Source: Mytilinidion resinicola (taxonomy: Eukaryota; Ascomycota; Dothideomycetes; Mytilinidiales; Mytilinidiaceae). Taken from it: a stretch of 64,000 bases of DNA. The stretch is taken from the NCBI RefSeq assembly GCF_010093595.1, contig NW_022985440.1, positions 1,393,609-1,457,608 of the forward strand, given 5' to 3'. The translations under genes and the position numbers were made by a program. This document shows, piece by piece, positions 30,971 to 42,701 of this stretch. Position 1 is the first letter of the stretch; each line of letters begins with the position of its first letter. The notes below the pieces were generated by a model. The model was given only the letters and a program-made list of their open reading frames with translations, made no database searches and had not been told where the DNA came from.

Positions 30971-32419
30971 ATGGCATCCAAGCCTGAGCAGCCCTCCTTC
31001 TACGCTATAATTGCCTACGAAGACCCCTACGTCCAACCGCTCATCCTCTCTGCACTCAATAAACGCTTTCCCGATCAGTACAACCTCATTCCCTCCCTCT
31101 TGGATCTCCCTTCTACCACGCCGTCACCAGATAAAGCCCCGCAAAAGGATTCAGAACCCAACCTCCTGCAAATTCTCCCATACGAATCTCTCTTTTTGGA
31201 CCACGCTCTCGCCCATCCAACCACATCCCTCATAAACGCCTACATTATCCGTAAAGCGCTGATCCGTAAGCACTACCTCGCCACCACCGTCGCGAACTGG
31301 ATCGTCAAGAACCCCGACGGTGTACTGAAAACGAACGTCGTGCCCGGCGAGAGCTTCGAGGTCGATTACGTCGAGTTCCTAGACGAAGCAGTACTGGAAT
31401 GCTGGGGCCTAAGGGAGAGCTGGGACCGGAACACCGCCAAAGAAACCTCCCGCGAGGAGCGAGTCTCAGGCAGCGACCCCCAAGAGCGCGAATGGTGGAT
31501 CCTCAAACCCGGCCTCAGCGACCGCGGGCAGGGCATCCGCCTCTTCAGCTCCGAAGAAGAACTCACAGCGATCTTCGAGGAATGGGATCCCGACAGCGAC
31601 AGCGACAGCGACGACGACAACGAGATCTCTCCCTCCCCCTCCCCCTCCGAGAACGAGAGCACCAGCCTCCCGCAACCCCCCAAGGAAGCGACGTCCTCAG
31701 ACGACCGCATCATAACATCCCACCTCCGCCACTTCACCGCGCAGCCCTACATCCACCCGCCCCTCCTACTGCCCCCTCCCGGCGCACCCGCCGACGCGCC
31801 CCGCAAATTCCACATCCGCACCTACGTCCTTGCCTACGGCGCTCTGCGCGTGTTCGTCTACAAACCCATGCTCGCCCTCTTCGCCGCGGCGCCGTACGTC
31901 CCGCCCTGGGTGTCCCCCGCCGCGGGTGCCGACGTCAACAGTGCCGCGGGCCTGCGCGCGCATCTGACGAACACGTGTCTGCAAGAGACCGGGGAGCGGG
32001 AGGGGAGTGTGGGGTTGTTTTGGGAGTTGCCCGACGCCGTCGGCAACGCAGAAGCAGTAGACGGTAAGGGGTGGAAAGAGGAAGTGTTCCAGCAGATCTG
32101 TGCTGTGACGGGCGAGGTGTTTGAGGCGGCGGCGAGGGGTATGGGCGTGCATTTCCAGCCGCTGCCGAATGCGTTTGAGGTGTTTGGGTTGGATTTTTTG
32201 GTTAAAGATGGGGGGGAGGCGGCGTGCACGACGTATTTGCTGGAGGTGAATGCCTTTCCGGATTTTAAGCAGACGGGGGTTGAGTTGAGGGATTTGATTG
32301 GGGGGCTGTGGGAGGGGGTTGTGGATGTGGCTGTTGGGGGTTTCTTTGGGTTGGATGGAGAAGCGGGGAGGGATGAGAGGATGGTAGAGGTGTTAGATAT
32401 TGATCTTGGGAGGCGGTAG
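30971..32419 (+). CDS. Tubulin-tyrosine-ligase-like ATP-grasp protein
   Basis: Intronless, 482 aa, ATG in the context TAAAATGGCA. ATP-grasp/TTL motifs appear in order: Trp-Trp-Ile-Leu-Lys-Pro-Gly-Leu-Ser-Asp-Arg-Gly-Gln-Gly-Ile (~residue 175), an acidic Asp/Ser-rich insert (~205-240), Lys-Phe-His-Ile-Arg-Thr-Tyr-Val (~278), Ala-His-Leu-Thr-Asn-Thr (~330) and Tyr-Leu-Leu-Glu-Val-Asn-Ala-Phe-Pro-Asp (~425). These supply the nucleotide- and metal-binding residues of the family. The closest yeast parallel is the TTL part of Pby1, a P-body-associated protein; no SurE-like domain is present here. Substrate is unknown, and tubulin tyrosination is not implied because TTL-fold proteins are varied. GC content is high in the middle of the gene. 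Confidence 0.85.
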   Translation: MASKPEQPSFYAIIAYEDPYVQPLILSALNKRFPDQYNLIPSLLDLPSTTPSPDKAPQKDSEPNLLQILPYESLFLDHALAHPTTSLINAYIIRKALIRKHYLATTVANWIVKNPDGVLKTNVVPGESFEVDYVEFLDEAVLECWGLRESWDRNTAKETSREERVSGSDPQEREWWILKPGLSDRGQGIRLFSSEEELTAIFEEWDPDSDSDSDDDNEISPSPSPSENESTSLPQPPKEATSSDDRIITSHLRHFTAQPYIHPPLLLPPPGAPADAPRKFHIRTYVLAYGALRVFVYKPMLALFAAAPYVPPWVSPAAGADVNSAAGLRAHLTNTCLQETGEREGSVGLFWELPDAVGNAEAVDGKGWKEEVFQQICAVTGEVFEAAARGMGVHFQPLPNAFEVFGLDFLVKDGGEAACTTYLLEVNAFPDFKQTGVELRDLIGGLWEGVVDVAVGGFFGLDGEAGRDERMVEVLDIDLGRR

Positions 32420-32611
32420 TGTGGGTTATTGAGAGGCACATGGTTTGTGGAAAGATGTGGCCTGCTTTTGATATGGCATGCATTGTATTTATTCGAGACC
32501 CGTGTTCGGGGTAGATTTTCGCTAATAGAATTATCTACTCGTTCGCCATACTCCGTCCGTCTGGAGTGCACCACTCCATTTCCAAACCTTTGAGGTCTCT
32601 ATTCCACGCTT

Positions 32612-34263
32612 TCAAACAACCATATCACCTAGCACCTTGAACACCGCACTCCCACTTCCCGGTTTGCTGACAACGACCGCCTCAGCCAGCTTCTCGTCGC
32701 TGATTTCTGGCCACTTCTTCCGGTAGTACTCCTTTTCCCACACACTCCTCACGGCATCAACCTTGTCCTTTGGCACGAGATGGACACTGCAACCACCCCA
32801 TCCAGCACCAGTGAGTCGGCTCCCATACGCGCCGGCTCCCCGAGCAAGGGTGCACAGCTCGTCCAGTTCCGGACAACTACAATCATATACATCGCGGCAT
32901 GAATCTTGCGTAGCATTCATCAAGTCACCCAAGGAGGTGAGCAGAGCGTCGCCGGCGCCGTCTGTGGGTGGCGAGGAGAGCAGCTGGCGGAATTTGATGA
33001 CTCTCTCGGCTTCTGTGAAAACGTGGAGGGCGCGTTGGCGGAGCATGAAGCGTTCTGCGCGGACGGTAAACTTGGACATGTACTTTGCGTTGAGCTCATC
33101 CTCAGAGATGCCTAGCAGGCCGCAGATGTCGGCGCGGGTATAGCCTTCTTCTTGTATGAGGTAGTCTTGAGTTAGCTGAGCCAGCTTCTCGAGCTGGACC
33201 TTGAAATCAGTCACGGAAGTTTTGCTGTTGTCTGAGATGCCTTCTTTCTCCTCGAAGTAGGTGTCGTGGAAGCCGCGGAGAGAGGTACCGAGGGGTGATG
33301 AGTCGGTTGGTAGTGGCGTTTTGAGATTGAAGACCTTTGCCAGGTAGACAGCTGCTAATGTGCACTCAACGACTCGGAGATTGTAGCATACAGGCGCTGT
33401 GACGTGTTTGTCGGCTGCGACGAAGGATTGAGCGATGACGAAGGTGAGCTCAGGAGAAGTGGATGGGAAGGAGATTGGTGTGGCGGTCAGACTGGGTTTG
33501 AAGGAGACGTAAAGAGCACTTCCGCGTAGGGAGAACACAGAAGCAGATTGATCCATGCCTCCTGAGTTCACACCAACCGCCCGTTCTGAGACAATAGCCA
33601 GCTCACACAACTCCGTCTTGTCCACCTTCTCCTCTCCGTTCGCCTTCATGACTGTTAGCGCGCTCGTGCACACGAAAGCTGCGCTGCTAGATAGCCCGCC
33701 GCCACTTGGTACCGTGCCATCTGATAATATGTCCATGCCGACGGATGTGAATCGTGCATCCTTCTTCTTCTGTTGTAATAGCTTTGTCGCTCCTCGTAGC
33801 CCGGACTTGAAGTAGTTTGTCCATTCGTGCGCAGACGCGTCAATTGGCACCTCGCCTTCCGCTGGGATCTCAAATTCTCGACTTGGGAATTTCTCCGAGA
33901 GGACGTTTGCTATGCGGACGGTGGCTTTGCCGGTGGTAGGGCGGACGGCAACGGCCATGAGGAAGTCGGCGGTGACAGCCATAGGGAGGACCTCGTATAA
34001 GGAGTAGTCGATATGCTGGTCGCTGTCGTTAGCCTTTTGTGATTACAGAAACATGTCTGAGAGACATAATTGACACTCCAAGAAAATTGAATGCTCACTT
34101 CGCCAATCAGGTTCACCCTGCCCGGACTTCTGGATACAAAGTCGGCCTGGTGTCCATACTTCTCCTTGAACGATGCTAGCAGCTTCTCCCAGCGCGTCTT
34201 TTCCACGGGGATAGCATCATCGGGGTAGATGTCGTGTAAGGAAGTTGCTGTAGGCACTTCCAT
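32612..34263 (-). CDS. GAL1: Galactokinase
   Basis: Two minus-strand exons (34263-34099 and 34015-32612; 83-nt intron, GCTAAC branch) give 522 aa, the usual fungal length. The intron splits the GHMP galactokinase signature, and splicing restores Gly-Arg-Val-Asn-Leu-Ile-Gly-Glu-His-Ile-Asp-Tyr-Ser (~residue 50). The ATP-binding loop reads Pro-Ser-Gly-Gly-Gly-Leu-Ser-Ser-Ser-Ala (~168). The C-terminal motif is Leu-Thr-Gly-Ala-Gly-Trp-Gly-Gly-Cys (~450). The enzyme phosphorylates galactose at C1 with ATP, the entry step of the Leloir pathway in the cytosol. The neighbours are not GAL genes, so there is no cluster here. No Gal4-type site was recognised upstream. Confidence 0.95.
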
Positions 34264-34977
34264 CGTTCGCGGATGCTTGCGAGAGCTGTCGCGGGGTATC
34301 AAAGCTCGATATTTGGCTCAATTGAAAGCTTTACAGTGTGTTTGGTGTGAGAATACAGAAGGTGAGGAAAAGAAGAATCACAGCGAGGGAAGTACCAGGT
34401 GTTTGTATGCTGTGACAGGTGATGGGAGTTTATTTTAAATGTCAAGTGACGGCGTTACTGCGGCACGAGACGGAAGCAGTGCAGTTTTGGGAATCCCCGC
34501 GTTGTGGCGTCCTACCTGTTAAAGTGTGGCGCATAAGATACCTTCTCCTGGGGACCTGGCCAGGGCCTACCCTAATTTGGTGGCTTCTCGTCCTCTCGCA
34601 GCATCTTTCATCAGCCCTCCGTTCAAAAGTCTTTGCTCTCCATCTGATCTTTTTTTCAACATTAGAATAGTGTCTTTACAGTTTACATCTTCTCTCGAAA
34701 GTGCCTATATGGATATTCTCATTCATCGTGAAGACGCATAGCGTTGTCGCTATCGGTCAAGATTTCCAACAGAGTCTCAGCCTTGCATGGACACTCTCTA
34801 CGTGGCCATGCAGGATAGGCTGAGGCCTAGGAGGCTACAAACTTATGAGAGGAAACCGCTCTATCGTAATCCTAACCATCTTTCTATCGTTCCGCCGTAC
34901 TAGTGATAGATTCTGGGTTCAAGAGCTGCTTCCATCTATGCTAGAACTATTCAATACCTCGCCTATGTTAGATCTAT
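34264..34977. promoter_or_regulatory. Divergent promoter, galactokinase / kinase gene
   Basis: 714 bp between outward-facing genes. It has CreA-type hexamers (SYGGRG) at 34291, 34495 and 34548, but that number is expected by chance. No other feature is seen. Confidence 0.35.
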
Positions 34978-36996
34978 ATGGAAACCTCCACACCTGCGTC
35001 GCGTCGAGCAGTTGAACTTTTAGATCAGTACTTCATCCCTCGAGCTGAAGACTCAACATGGCAAAGCCGAGCCTCTTATTCCGACGCTGATATCCAAGAG
35101 ATATCCTCTCTCCTCAATCATACGAACCCGAAATGGCGCCAGCTCCCCCGGGCCTATATCGTTCTTCGCGCCATCGGGAAGCTCCACGAGCTCGACCGGA
35201 TGATAGCAGATGGCTTCAGTGACCATTCGTTTCCCGTTGCCTCGCCTCGCACGCTTCCATCCCAACTTTCCCCGAAAACACGGACGGATATAATCAGCGC
35301 GCAAGGGATGATATTGACCAAGTCAATGGACCTCGAGAAGGGAGAGAACGGTCAACACTTGCACTTTGGGAAAGGGGAGTTCATTCCCTTCGAGCCCAAG
35401 GAAGTCCTTGGCTCCGGTCGATTTGGAGAAGTTGATAGAGTGATTAGCCTCATCACTTACAAAGAATACGCCAGAAAAAGCATCAGCCGCCGTCTAGCTT
35501 TTGACAGCGCGCGGAGACGCGAGGCGGTTGAGGCCTTCATCAAAGAAATCCACATTTTGAAAACCCTCAGGCATCAGCACACAGTTCAACTCATCGGCAC
35601 CTATACCGATTCGACATCCTTTTGCTTCATCATGTCCCCTGTAGCTGATATGAACCTCTCGGCGTACCTCTCAGATACTGTGCTATCGTCTTTGGCAAAA
35701 AAAGCTACACTACGAACTTTCTTTGGATGTCTTTCCTGCGCGGTTCGGTACTTGCATGATAATCGGATCCGTCACAAAGACATCAAGCCGCAAAATATTC
35801 TTGTGAAAGGAAAAAAGCTGTTACTCGCTGACTTTGGTATCTCCCAAGATTACAATGGAACGCAGAGTACAACGTCAGGTCCCGCACCATTTTCACCGCG
35901 TTATTGTGCTCCTGAAGTTTCACTCCAGCAATCACGCAATTACTCTTCGGATGTATGGTCTCTTGGTTGCGTATTCCTTGAAATCACAGCAGCGCTCAAG
36001 TCTTGGACCGTTGACCGCCTTCATACATACTTCGAACTTGAAGGAACTCAAGAACGGTTTATTCGTCAAAATGATCTGGGCTTGCAAACCCTACTCGTCA
36101 TACTCAGTAATGAAGGCTCTGCCATAGATAACTCACCTCTGAATTGGACAAAAGAAATGTTGAAGATCGATCGACACGACCGCCCAACGGCTGCTACCAT
36201 CGCGGAGGCTACCATGGAGCAGACCGACAGCGGGTCCCGGTTTTGCGGCATGTGTTGCTTGATACAAGAAGATGACGATCTTGATAGTCTTATAGGGTTC
36301 GTCGACGACAAACACGGAGAAACACCAATGCAGCCCGCCCCTTTTCCGCCTGCAGATGATGATGTGGACACAGACGATAGCGCGGAGACATGGGATTACG
36401 GAGAGACAGACTCAAATTATACGGGAGATAGTTATGAAGTAATCGAGTCAGAGTCGCAGCAGTAAGGGCATCTAGGAGTAGTAATCGGAATTAAGCTGAT
36501 TAAAGTGCATAGATCAGTGGGTATGAAGAGATGTAGACATCGGGTCTGCTACACGTGCTTGTGCTACCTATTTGAGCACGCGGTCTTCAGCCCCGAATTC
36601 ATGCCACCCTCCTGCTGCTTGAAATCGGCATTTACGTTTGACATGGTAGACTGCTTGTTTAGCAGAGACTTCAAATTACGTTGGCAAATAGCCTGCAAGA
36701 TTACTTATATAAAGGATAAAGAGGGTTTCATGCATGGAGAACCATACATTCATAAGTCTATGCTCCAGCTTCTTTGCTGGTGCAGATTGTCAGATGCCCA
36801 GTGGTATATTTTCATTAGCAGTATGGAAGAGGGGCATGTGTTCAAGATCTGTAGCACTTGTAAGGGGTTGAGATGTTCATTATGCGCTTGGTCGTGGCCA
36901 TCTCCGGTAATCAGCGAGTGGGAAGAGGATAGCAATCTGTCGTCAGAATTATCACCTATGTCGCCTAGCCCCCGCGGGGCTCTTGAAGATTGGTAG
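34978..36996 (+). CDS. Ser/Thr protein kinase fused to an RBR-like zinc region
   Basis: Exon 34978-36461 encodes a helical N-terminus and a kinase domain: glycine loop Gly-Ser-Gly-Arg-Phe-Gly-Glu-Val (~residue 144), VAIK-type Lys in Tyr-Ala-Arg-Lys, catalytic His-Lys-Asp-Ile-Lys-Pro-Gln-Asn (~265, HKD for HRD), Asp-Phe-Gly (~283) and Cys-Ala-Pro-Glu. Unspliced it stops at TAA 36463, but that stop overlaps a GTAAGG donor. A 51-nt intron (36462-36512, acceptor GCATAG) joins it in frame to 36513-36996, total 655 aa. The second part has Cys-Arg-His-Arg-Val-Cys-Tyr-Thr-Cys-Leu, Pro-Pro-Ser-Cys-Cys and a final Cys-Ser-Thr-Cys...Arg-Cys-Ser-Leu-Cys, resembling RING1/IBR of fungal RBR E3 ligases. A Cys-Gly-Met-Cys at ~residue 421 could supply the first zinc pair. 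If the splice is not used, two separate products result. Confidence 0.6.
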
Positions 36997-39900
36997 AGAA
37001 CGAAGTAGTGCCATGCATCACATAAAAGGATCTTTGGCTTCGGCTCCACATCACACCGGACACATGTGTATACAGAGGAATTCGACGAAAACACGAGTTC
37101 TACCTCTAGTGATGGTTCTTTGAGGGCAGGTGAAAGATCGCCCTATGCCTCACCTTTGGAGGAGTGAGGCTTACGTAGAGCCTAAGGAAGATGATAGGGA
37201 TCGCGATAAGAAGAAACCTTACCCGAAGCCTGCGCTTAGGAGGAACGAAACCGACGTCTATTAGCATCCTTGTGTGCCAGGCCCCTAGACCAGGATTCAA
37301 TATCGATAACCTTGTTTACTGGACATAAAACCTTCGCTAGTCCAGATGCTTGTTACGTGCGTGAAGTGAAATCGTGCGTTTCGAAGATACTCGCTCTATG
37401 AAGCTATGCTCTCTCATGACTTGCTTTCGACCGCAAGATTCAGCCTACGATATACAACAACGAACGCTGCGACACGTATGCTGACTAACTTCTGGTTTGC
37501 AGCCTTCCGCTTATGGGCCCGCGTCTAGAGCAAAAGGTGTAAAAGAATGAATGTGAGAATATCCAGCGAAAGAGTCTCAGATGTAGCAATTGCTACGGGT
37601 AGACTGCATAGAATAGTCTAGAATACGCATATCATAGTCTGTAATACCTTTGGATGAACTATGCATCAGTCATCAGCAGCGCACAGCACGAAAATATGGG
37701 TTCGAAACCAACAGCTATAATCAAAAGAAGAGAATGTTTGTTCGCTTCGACAACATCCACAGTACGAGACTAGGAGGATGAGGATATGTTGATGAAGATC
37801 TGTGGCAGTGACATCGTGATCGTCCAATGTTGGCCAGAATAGGCAATGAGCAGAGCTTGAGCAGAGCTTTCGCATCGTCAGCCAAGCATACTTGGACCGC
37901 GTCCACAAGTAGGTCAATTCGATATATTAATCTTGAAGTCTGCCTCTGAGGTTCTGGTCCTGCAACCTTCCTCGAGATACCTGCAAAAAGGGTGTCTCCA
38001 TCAGAACTACTGCGGCCCTTGTGGGCGTTTGACGTCATATATCGGTTCCTCGTATGATGCGTTTATCAACCTCCATGTTTCTCCAAGCTTATATAGAAGC
38101 CCTCCTCGCTCGTAACTGCGGAGGTACGCTCAATGGTTCGTATGGTGATTTGACATTCGTCGTTATGTCCAGGTAATGGTTTTCTCTACTTTTCACTTTC
38201 CATGCTAACGAGGGCATACGCCCGCCTCTCTTTTATCGATCCAATGGTCTCTCCTATTTCTCCTAGTGCTCTGAAATCTACTCTCGATGTTTAACTTTCC
38301 AATTTTTATCTCATTTCTCTCACAAATCGGTATCAAAAACCGTTCCCTTGAAAAAGTCAGCCATCCGCGGAAAAGCTTCGGACACTTTGGTGCAATACGT
38401 AATCCTCGTGAAGAGCTTCCATTCCTCGAATCCACTAAGAGAGCACGTTCTATGAGCCGTTGAATAGCCTTCCGACGGTACATCGTGGTGCTCTGAATTG
38501 TTGACGGTCTCAAACGGCGCCCCCGAAGCGGGTTAACCTTCGGACTGAGGTTCGGGCGACGCATCGGCATACCGAGCCAGATATATGGTTACATCCCACA
38601 CTTCTGATACTGCTCCACTCAAGCCAATCTGGTATGTTGTGTAATAGGCGAGGCTGCTCCAAATCTGCTCTCGATTCTGCCTCGATTCGAGGTCCATTCT
38701 AGCTACCGCGTCAACGTCAACCGCACCGCCACACGAAAATCACCTCTCGCCACCTCTCACCATCCAATCGCTGCTAACCTAGCTGAATCTAGCTACTGAA
38801 TACGGATACGAGTAACTCAATCACGAAAAAAAAACACTTTTCGAACCCAACCTCGGAAAACCAATTTTTCACAGCCAGCTCCACCACCTGCACAACACGC
38901 CGCTTCCAAACCATCGCCCCCACACCCACATCTCCCGCCTCCCTCGCCGCTCGCACCACCTCCGCATCCCGGAGCACTGCCCGGTCTCAGCCCGCCACCC
39001 AGCCAAAGCGGTATGCAGCAGAATGCACCCGGCGTCGCTGGATTGGACAACCCGGACATGGCACGCCCCCTCGCGGAACTCGTCTCATGCACACCAGCAG
39101 CCGTGGCGCGGAAACCGTCCCACGCCCCGACCAAACCCGAATCGCTCCTGCATGCTGAGCATGCTGAGGGTCGGTCGCCTAGGGGTGGGTCGCGTAAGCA
39201 CTGCACCAGGGCACACCCAGGCGGGCGACCACGCACCGGAAGCGAGGCCAGAGCCGCCGGGTGAGCTGAGCTGGCATGAGCGGTCAAGGACGAGTTTGAT
39301 GCGGAGGGGTTTTGCTGGTCCTCCCCACGATGCTGACGTGGATGCGTTGGCTGTTTTGTCCTCCCTCCCTCCGTATCCCACGGGGTGGGTGCGGGGTCTG
39401 GGTCTCAGCTCGGACTTGTGAGCAAGCACGGGGATTGTCGACAAGCGCGTCAGCCAGCACGGGAAGACACGCAGTTGCCGATGGACAGGGGTGCGATTGC
39501 GATGGCAGTGTGGAGTCGTTAAGGGGGGCTTGTGGGTTCTGCGGTTCATCGCTGTGGGGTCTTTCCTGCGTGCTTCGTCCTCCCCAGCCTTAGCACGCGC
39601 GAGAAGCGGTGGGTTGAGCGAGATGGTGGAGTGCCTGGAGCGCGGATTGGAGGGGCGGCATGGGGTGCTGCTGGATTGGGTGGCGGCAGGCAAGAAGAGA
39701 GCATCCGGGCCTCTTTTCCGGATGGTGTGCTGGCGAGACATGGAGAGCCTTGACGAGACATCTGCCACGTTGTCTGCAGATGAGGGTGACAGAGTCGAAG
39801 GGTTCTTGGTAGTCGGCGAAAAGGTTGGAGACCTTGAGGCTCAATTGAACGCCGGTAGCGAGCCTCTCGTCATCAGTCAGAGTTCCAAGAGCTGTGGAGC

Positions 39901-42701
39901 AGCCGTGAGGTCGGTGAGTAGCATAGCGAGCTTTGGGCAGGGGCCTCAGGAGCTCGTCCTCAGATCACGTGACTTATAAACCAACTACGCCTCACTCATG
40001 AATCCAAAGCATGATAGAATGCTAAGAATTCTTCTTTGATACGAATAGCATAACTATTTCTCTCATGACACGCTATTCATCGAGTGAGCCCTCCTTCACG
40101 CAATCTCCCATCACGTGACATTGGTGAAAGACTTCAACAACACCCCAATCACCACGCGCGGCGGATGCGCACCTCACCCGCGCATCCGACCCAGCCTCGG
40201 AATCTGTCCGGCTCTAAAAGCAAACATCATGCAGGGTATCCGCATCTCTGGCGTCTTTCCGCCGGCTGTCGCTGTCCTCCAGCGTCGTCCCACGTCATAC
40301 CCTCTCTCTCCCATCCATCGCGCCGCCACAGTCCTTCCTGAACAAGACCTATCCCCGAAGCCCTTCTATTCCATCCATGGTAACGTTGCCTAACTCGCAT
40401 CCACCGCGGTGCCTCCAAGTCAAAGTCCCAGTCGGGCACTCCTGTCTGTCGATCGTGGGTAGAGGCGACTTTGATGGGGCCGCCGGAATCTGCACCTCCC
40501 ACGGTCTAGAAAGCCGATAGACCCTTTGTGGCAGTGCATTGCGTGGGAAAGGCAGAGGGGTCTTCCCCGCTCCCAAGGTACAGGGTGCAGATCGTTGCAC
40601 CGCGACTGTCCCATGGGTTCTGGTTGGAAGCGCCTCGCTCCGTCGGCCGGAGAAGCCCAATAATTAAACTGTGACTCTGGACGGAGCAACGCGGCAAAGG
40701 GAAAGGAAGTTCAACTTTCCGCGTCATCCGTGGCCTTGCCTTCAATCCTTTCCTCCTTCGAGAAATCGGTGAGAGCATACAGCCATGCGCAGTGGCGAAA
40801 ACCCACACGTACCTCTCTGTCTGGGCCGAGACATGGACATCGTGGTCGCGTCGCCAGGGGCAGCACCCAATCCCACCGACCCGGGCGAACCCCTCCATCC
40901 CGCAACCTCAATTCCAGCTAGCGGTGAGGAGAGGTACTGTGGACTGTGGCGACCGCATATCGACTCCAACCAATCTTGTCGTTGATACACCCAAATGCGC
41001 ATCCCGTCACGAGACCAGCCTCGCAGAGATCTGCGCTGCGCTGGCAGCACCGAGTCAAGTCGAGGCGCCCCGCCACTCCACTCATTCCTTCGCGACCCCT
41101 TCGCGAGCCCCGGGTCTTAGGAAACGCGTAACGTTAGCTGTGGCGAAAACACCTGTGGCGTAGTCCACATCCATAGCATCCAGCACGCGCGCAACGCAGA
41201 TCGCGCAGATCTCCTCCTCCTCCACCCCCCAAGATCAGCCGCCGCGAGCCGAGCGGTACTGTTATCTTTAGAAAACTGACGTCGTCGGTCCAGGCCTTGC
41301 GACGCCGGTGCGAGTTGTAGTCTCCTGACTCCTTTGTCCTGCCTGCACAATCCTTTGCTCCCATCACGAATATGTCCGTAGGGCCCAAGCGACCGGCGGT
41401 GTGGACTCGGCGCAATTTTCCGCCCCAGCAGCGTGGTGTGATACGCGGAGCGGCCGTTGGGGGCTTGCTTGCGCGAAAGTGAGAGCGGAGGGGACGGGCG
41501 GGACGAGGTCGCCAACGGTGGGAGAAGCGCGCGCTCCCTAGCCACTCGTTGCGCCGTGCTAGGTACCGAGGATGGAGATGGTGTGGCACGTTCATGGCGC
41601 TAGATGTGCTGTTCTCGAAGCGAGCGACGGTCGCGGAGACGTTGCTGTTCACGGGAACACAGGGCTGAACGGTGTAGAAGGACGCGTAAGGCGTCAGGGC
41701 ACACTCCAAGTCAAAGGCCCAAGACGGTCAAATCATTGAGCCAAGCAAATTGGCATATGAAACGGTCCTGACATGCTGCAGGAGGTTGCAGTTGCTGCCG
41801 GGGGTAGCAACGGTGCTTTGATTGGTTCTACTGCGATATTGGCGCACAAGTACAGTGACGGCAAGTCTTGAAGCCAAGAAAGCCTTCTGAGAACACAGTA
41901 GGAGTCGGAGAATCGAGGGGCCCGGGAAAAGGGGGCTCTCGGTAACTAAGGTGTGAGATAGAGGAGCCGGTTGAGGAAAGAGAGCTATCGGTCGGCTGTT
42001 CTTGTAGCAAAACCGAAACCCCTTTCTTTCGCCGTAAAGCCTCTGACAACAAACGAAAGGCCTGTCGTCCAGCGGACTTGATACATGCAATGTGTAGTAT
42101 TTCAATTGGCGCGTCGCCGCCCTCCCTTCCAAGAAACCCCGTAAAAGTCCGCCCCGTGATGACCGAGGCTTGAAGAAAGAAGCAGGGACTTTCCCATACT
42201 CCAACATTGTAGGTGGACCAAATAAAAAAAATTACACAGTAGGCTTAAAGTACTCGTGCGTAATGCGAACGAAATGGTTGCAGGGTTGAATTAAGTAGGA
42301 AGCAGTAAAGTAAAATGAAAGCATAAATATTAGCCAAGTAGACAAAAACCTATGGTAAAGTCTGTGAAACCATAATGACTGTGTGTGTGCCTGCCCTAAT
42401 CTGACTGAGGACATACAGACCTCAGCCCAGTCTCTCCTCTTTTGGTTGTTCAAATTTCAGGCGTGTACGTGGTAATATTTAAACAGAATGTGAATGGGTA
42501 TCGTAAAACAGAATAAAGAAGCTGGCCCATAGCTTGAGCTTTGTGGTATCTTTCAACTTGAAAATAGCAAAAAAACGCCGCGGTGTCTTGAACCGTTCCC
42601 TAAAGCGCGTGGTCCAGTGCTTTGTGTGTACGAATAGTACATTGTCGTTATTGTCGTTACAAGGCGGATTTCGGAGCCTCAACGGCTTGGAGGTTCCGAC
42701 C
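36997..42701. other. 5.7-kb gene-poor region, GC-rich from ~38.8 kb
   Basis: No protein gene is supported. 37000-38800 has average composition and short open frames only. In 36997-37130 an acidic Ser/Thr-rich frame follows the kinase-RBR gene and might be a last exon reached by a weak donor (GTAGAG). From about 38820 to 41700 the sequence is GC-rich with many overlapping open frames on all strands, none with a recognisable fold. The plus-strand stretch 38870-39060 is Pro-rich if read in one frame and could be a 5' exon of an unseen gene. Long UTRs or non-coding transcripts of the CP2 gene are also possible. Confidence 0.4.

Noticed and set aside
31399..32067. 222-codon frame inside the TTL-like gene
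   Set aside because: Shadow frame in GC-rich coding DNA; Arg/Pro/His-biased, while the main frame carries all ATP-grasp motifs.
34264..34977. Three CreA-type SYGGRG hexamers upstream of galactokinase
   Set aside because: About that many are expected by chance in 700 bp on two strands; no pairing or conservation evidence.
38205..38570. 121-codon minus-strand frame
   Set aside because: Arg/Ser-biased, no recognisable domain, isolated in a gene-free stretch.
39000..41710. Many long overlapping frames on both strands
   Set aside because: GC-rich DNA lacks stop codons by chance; none shows a fold, motif or splice-consistent extension.
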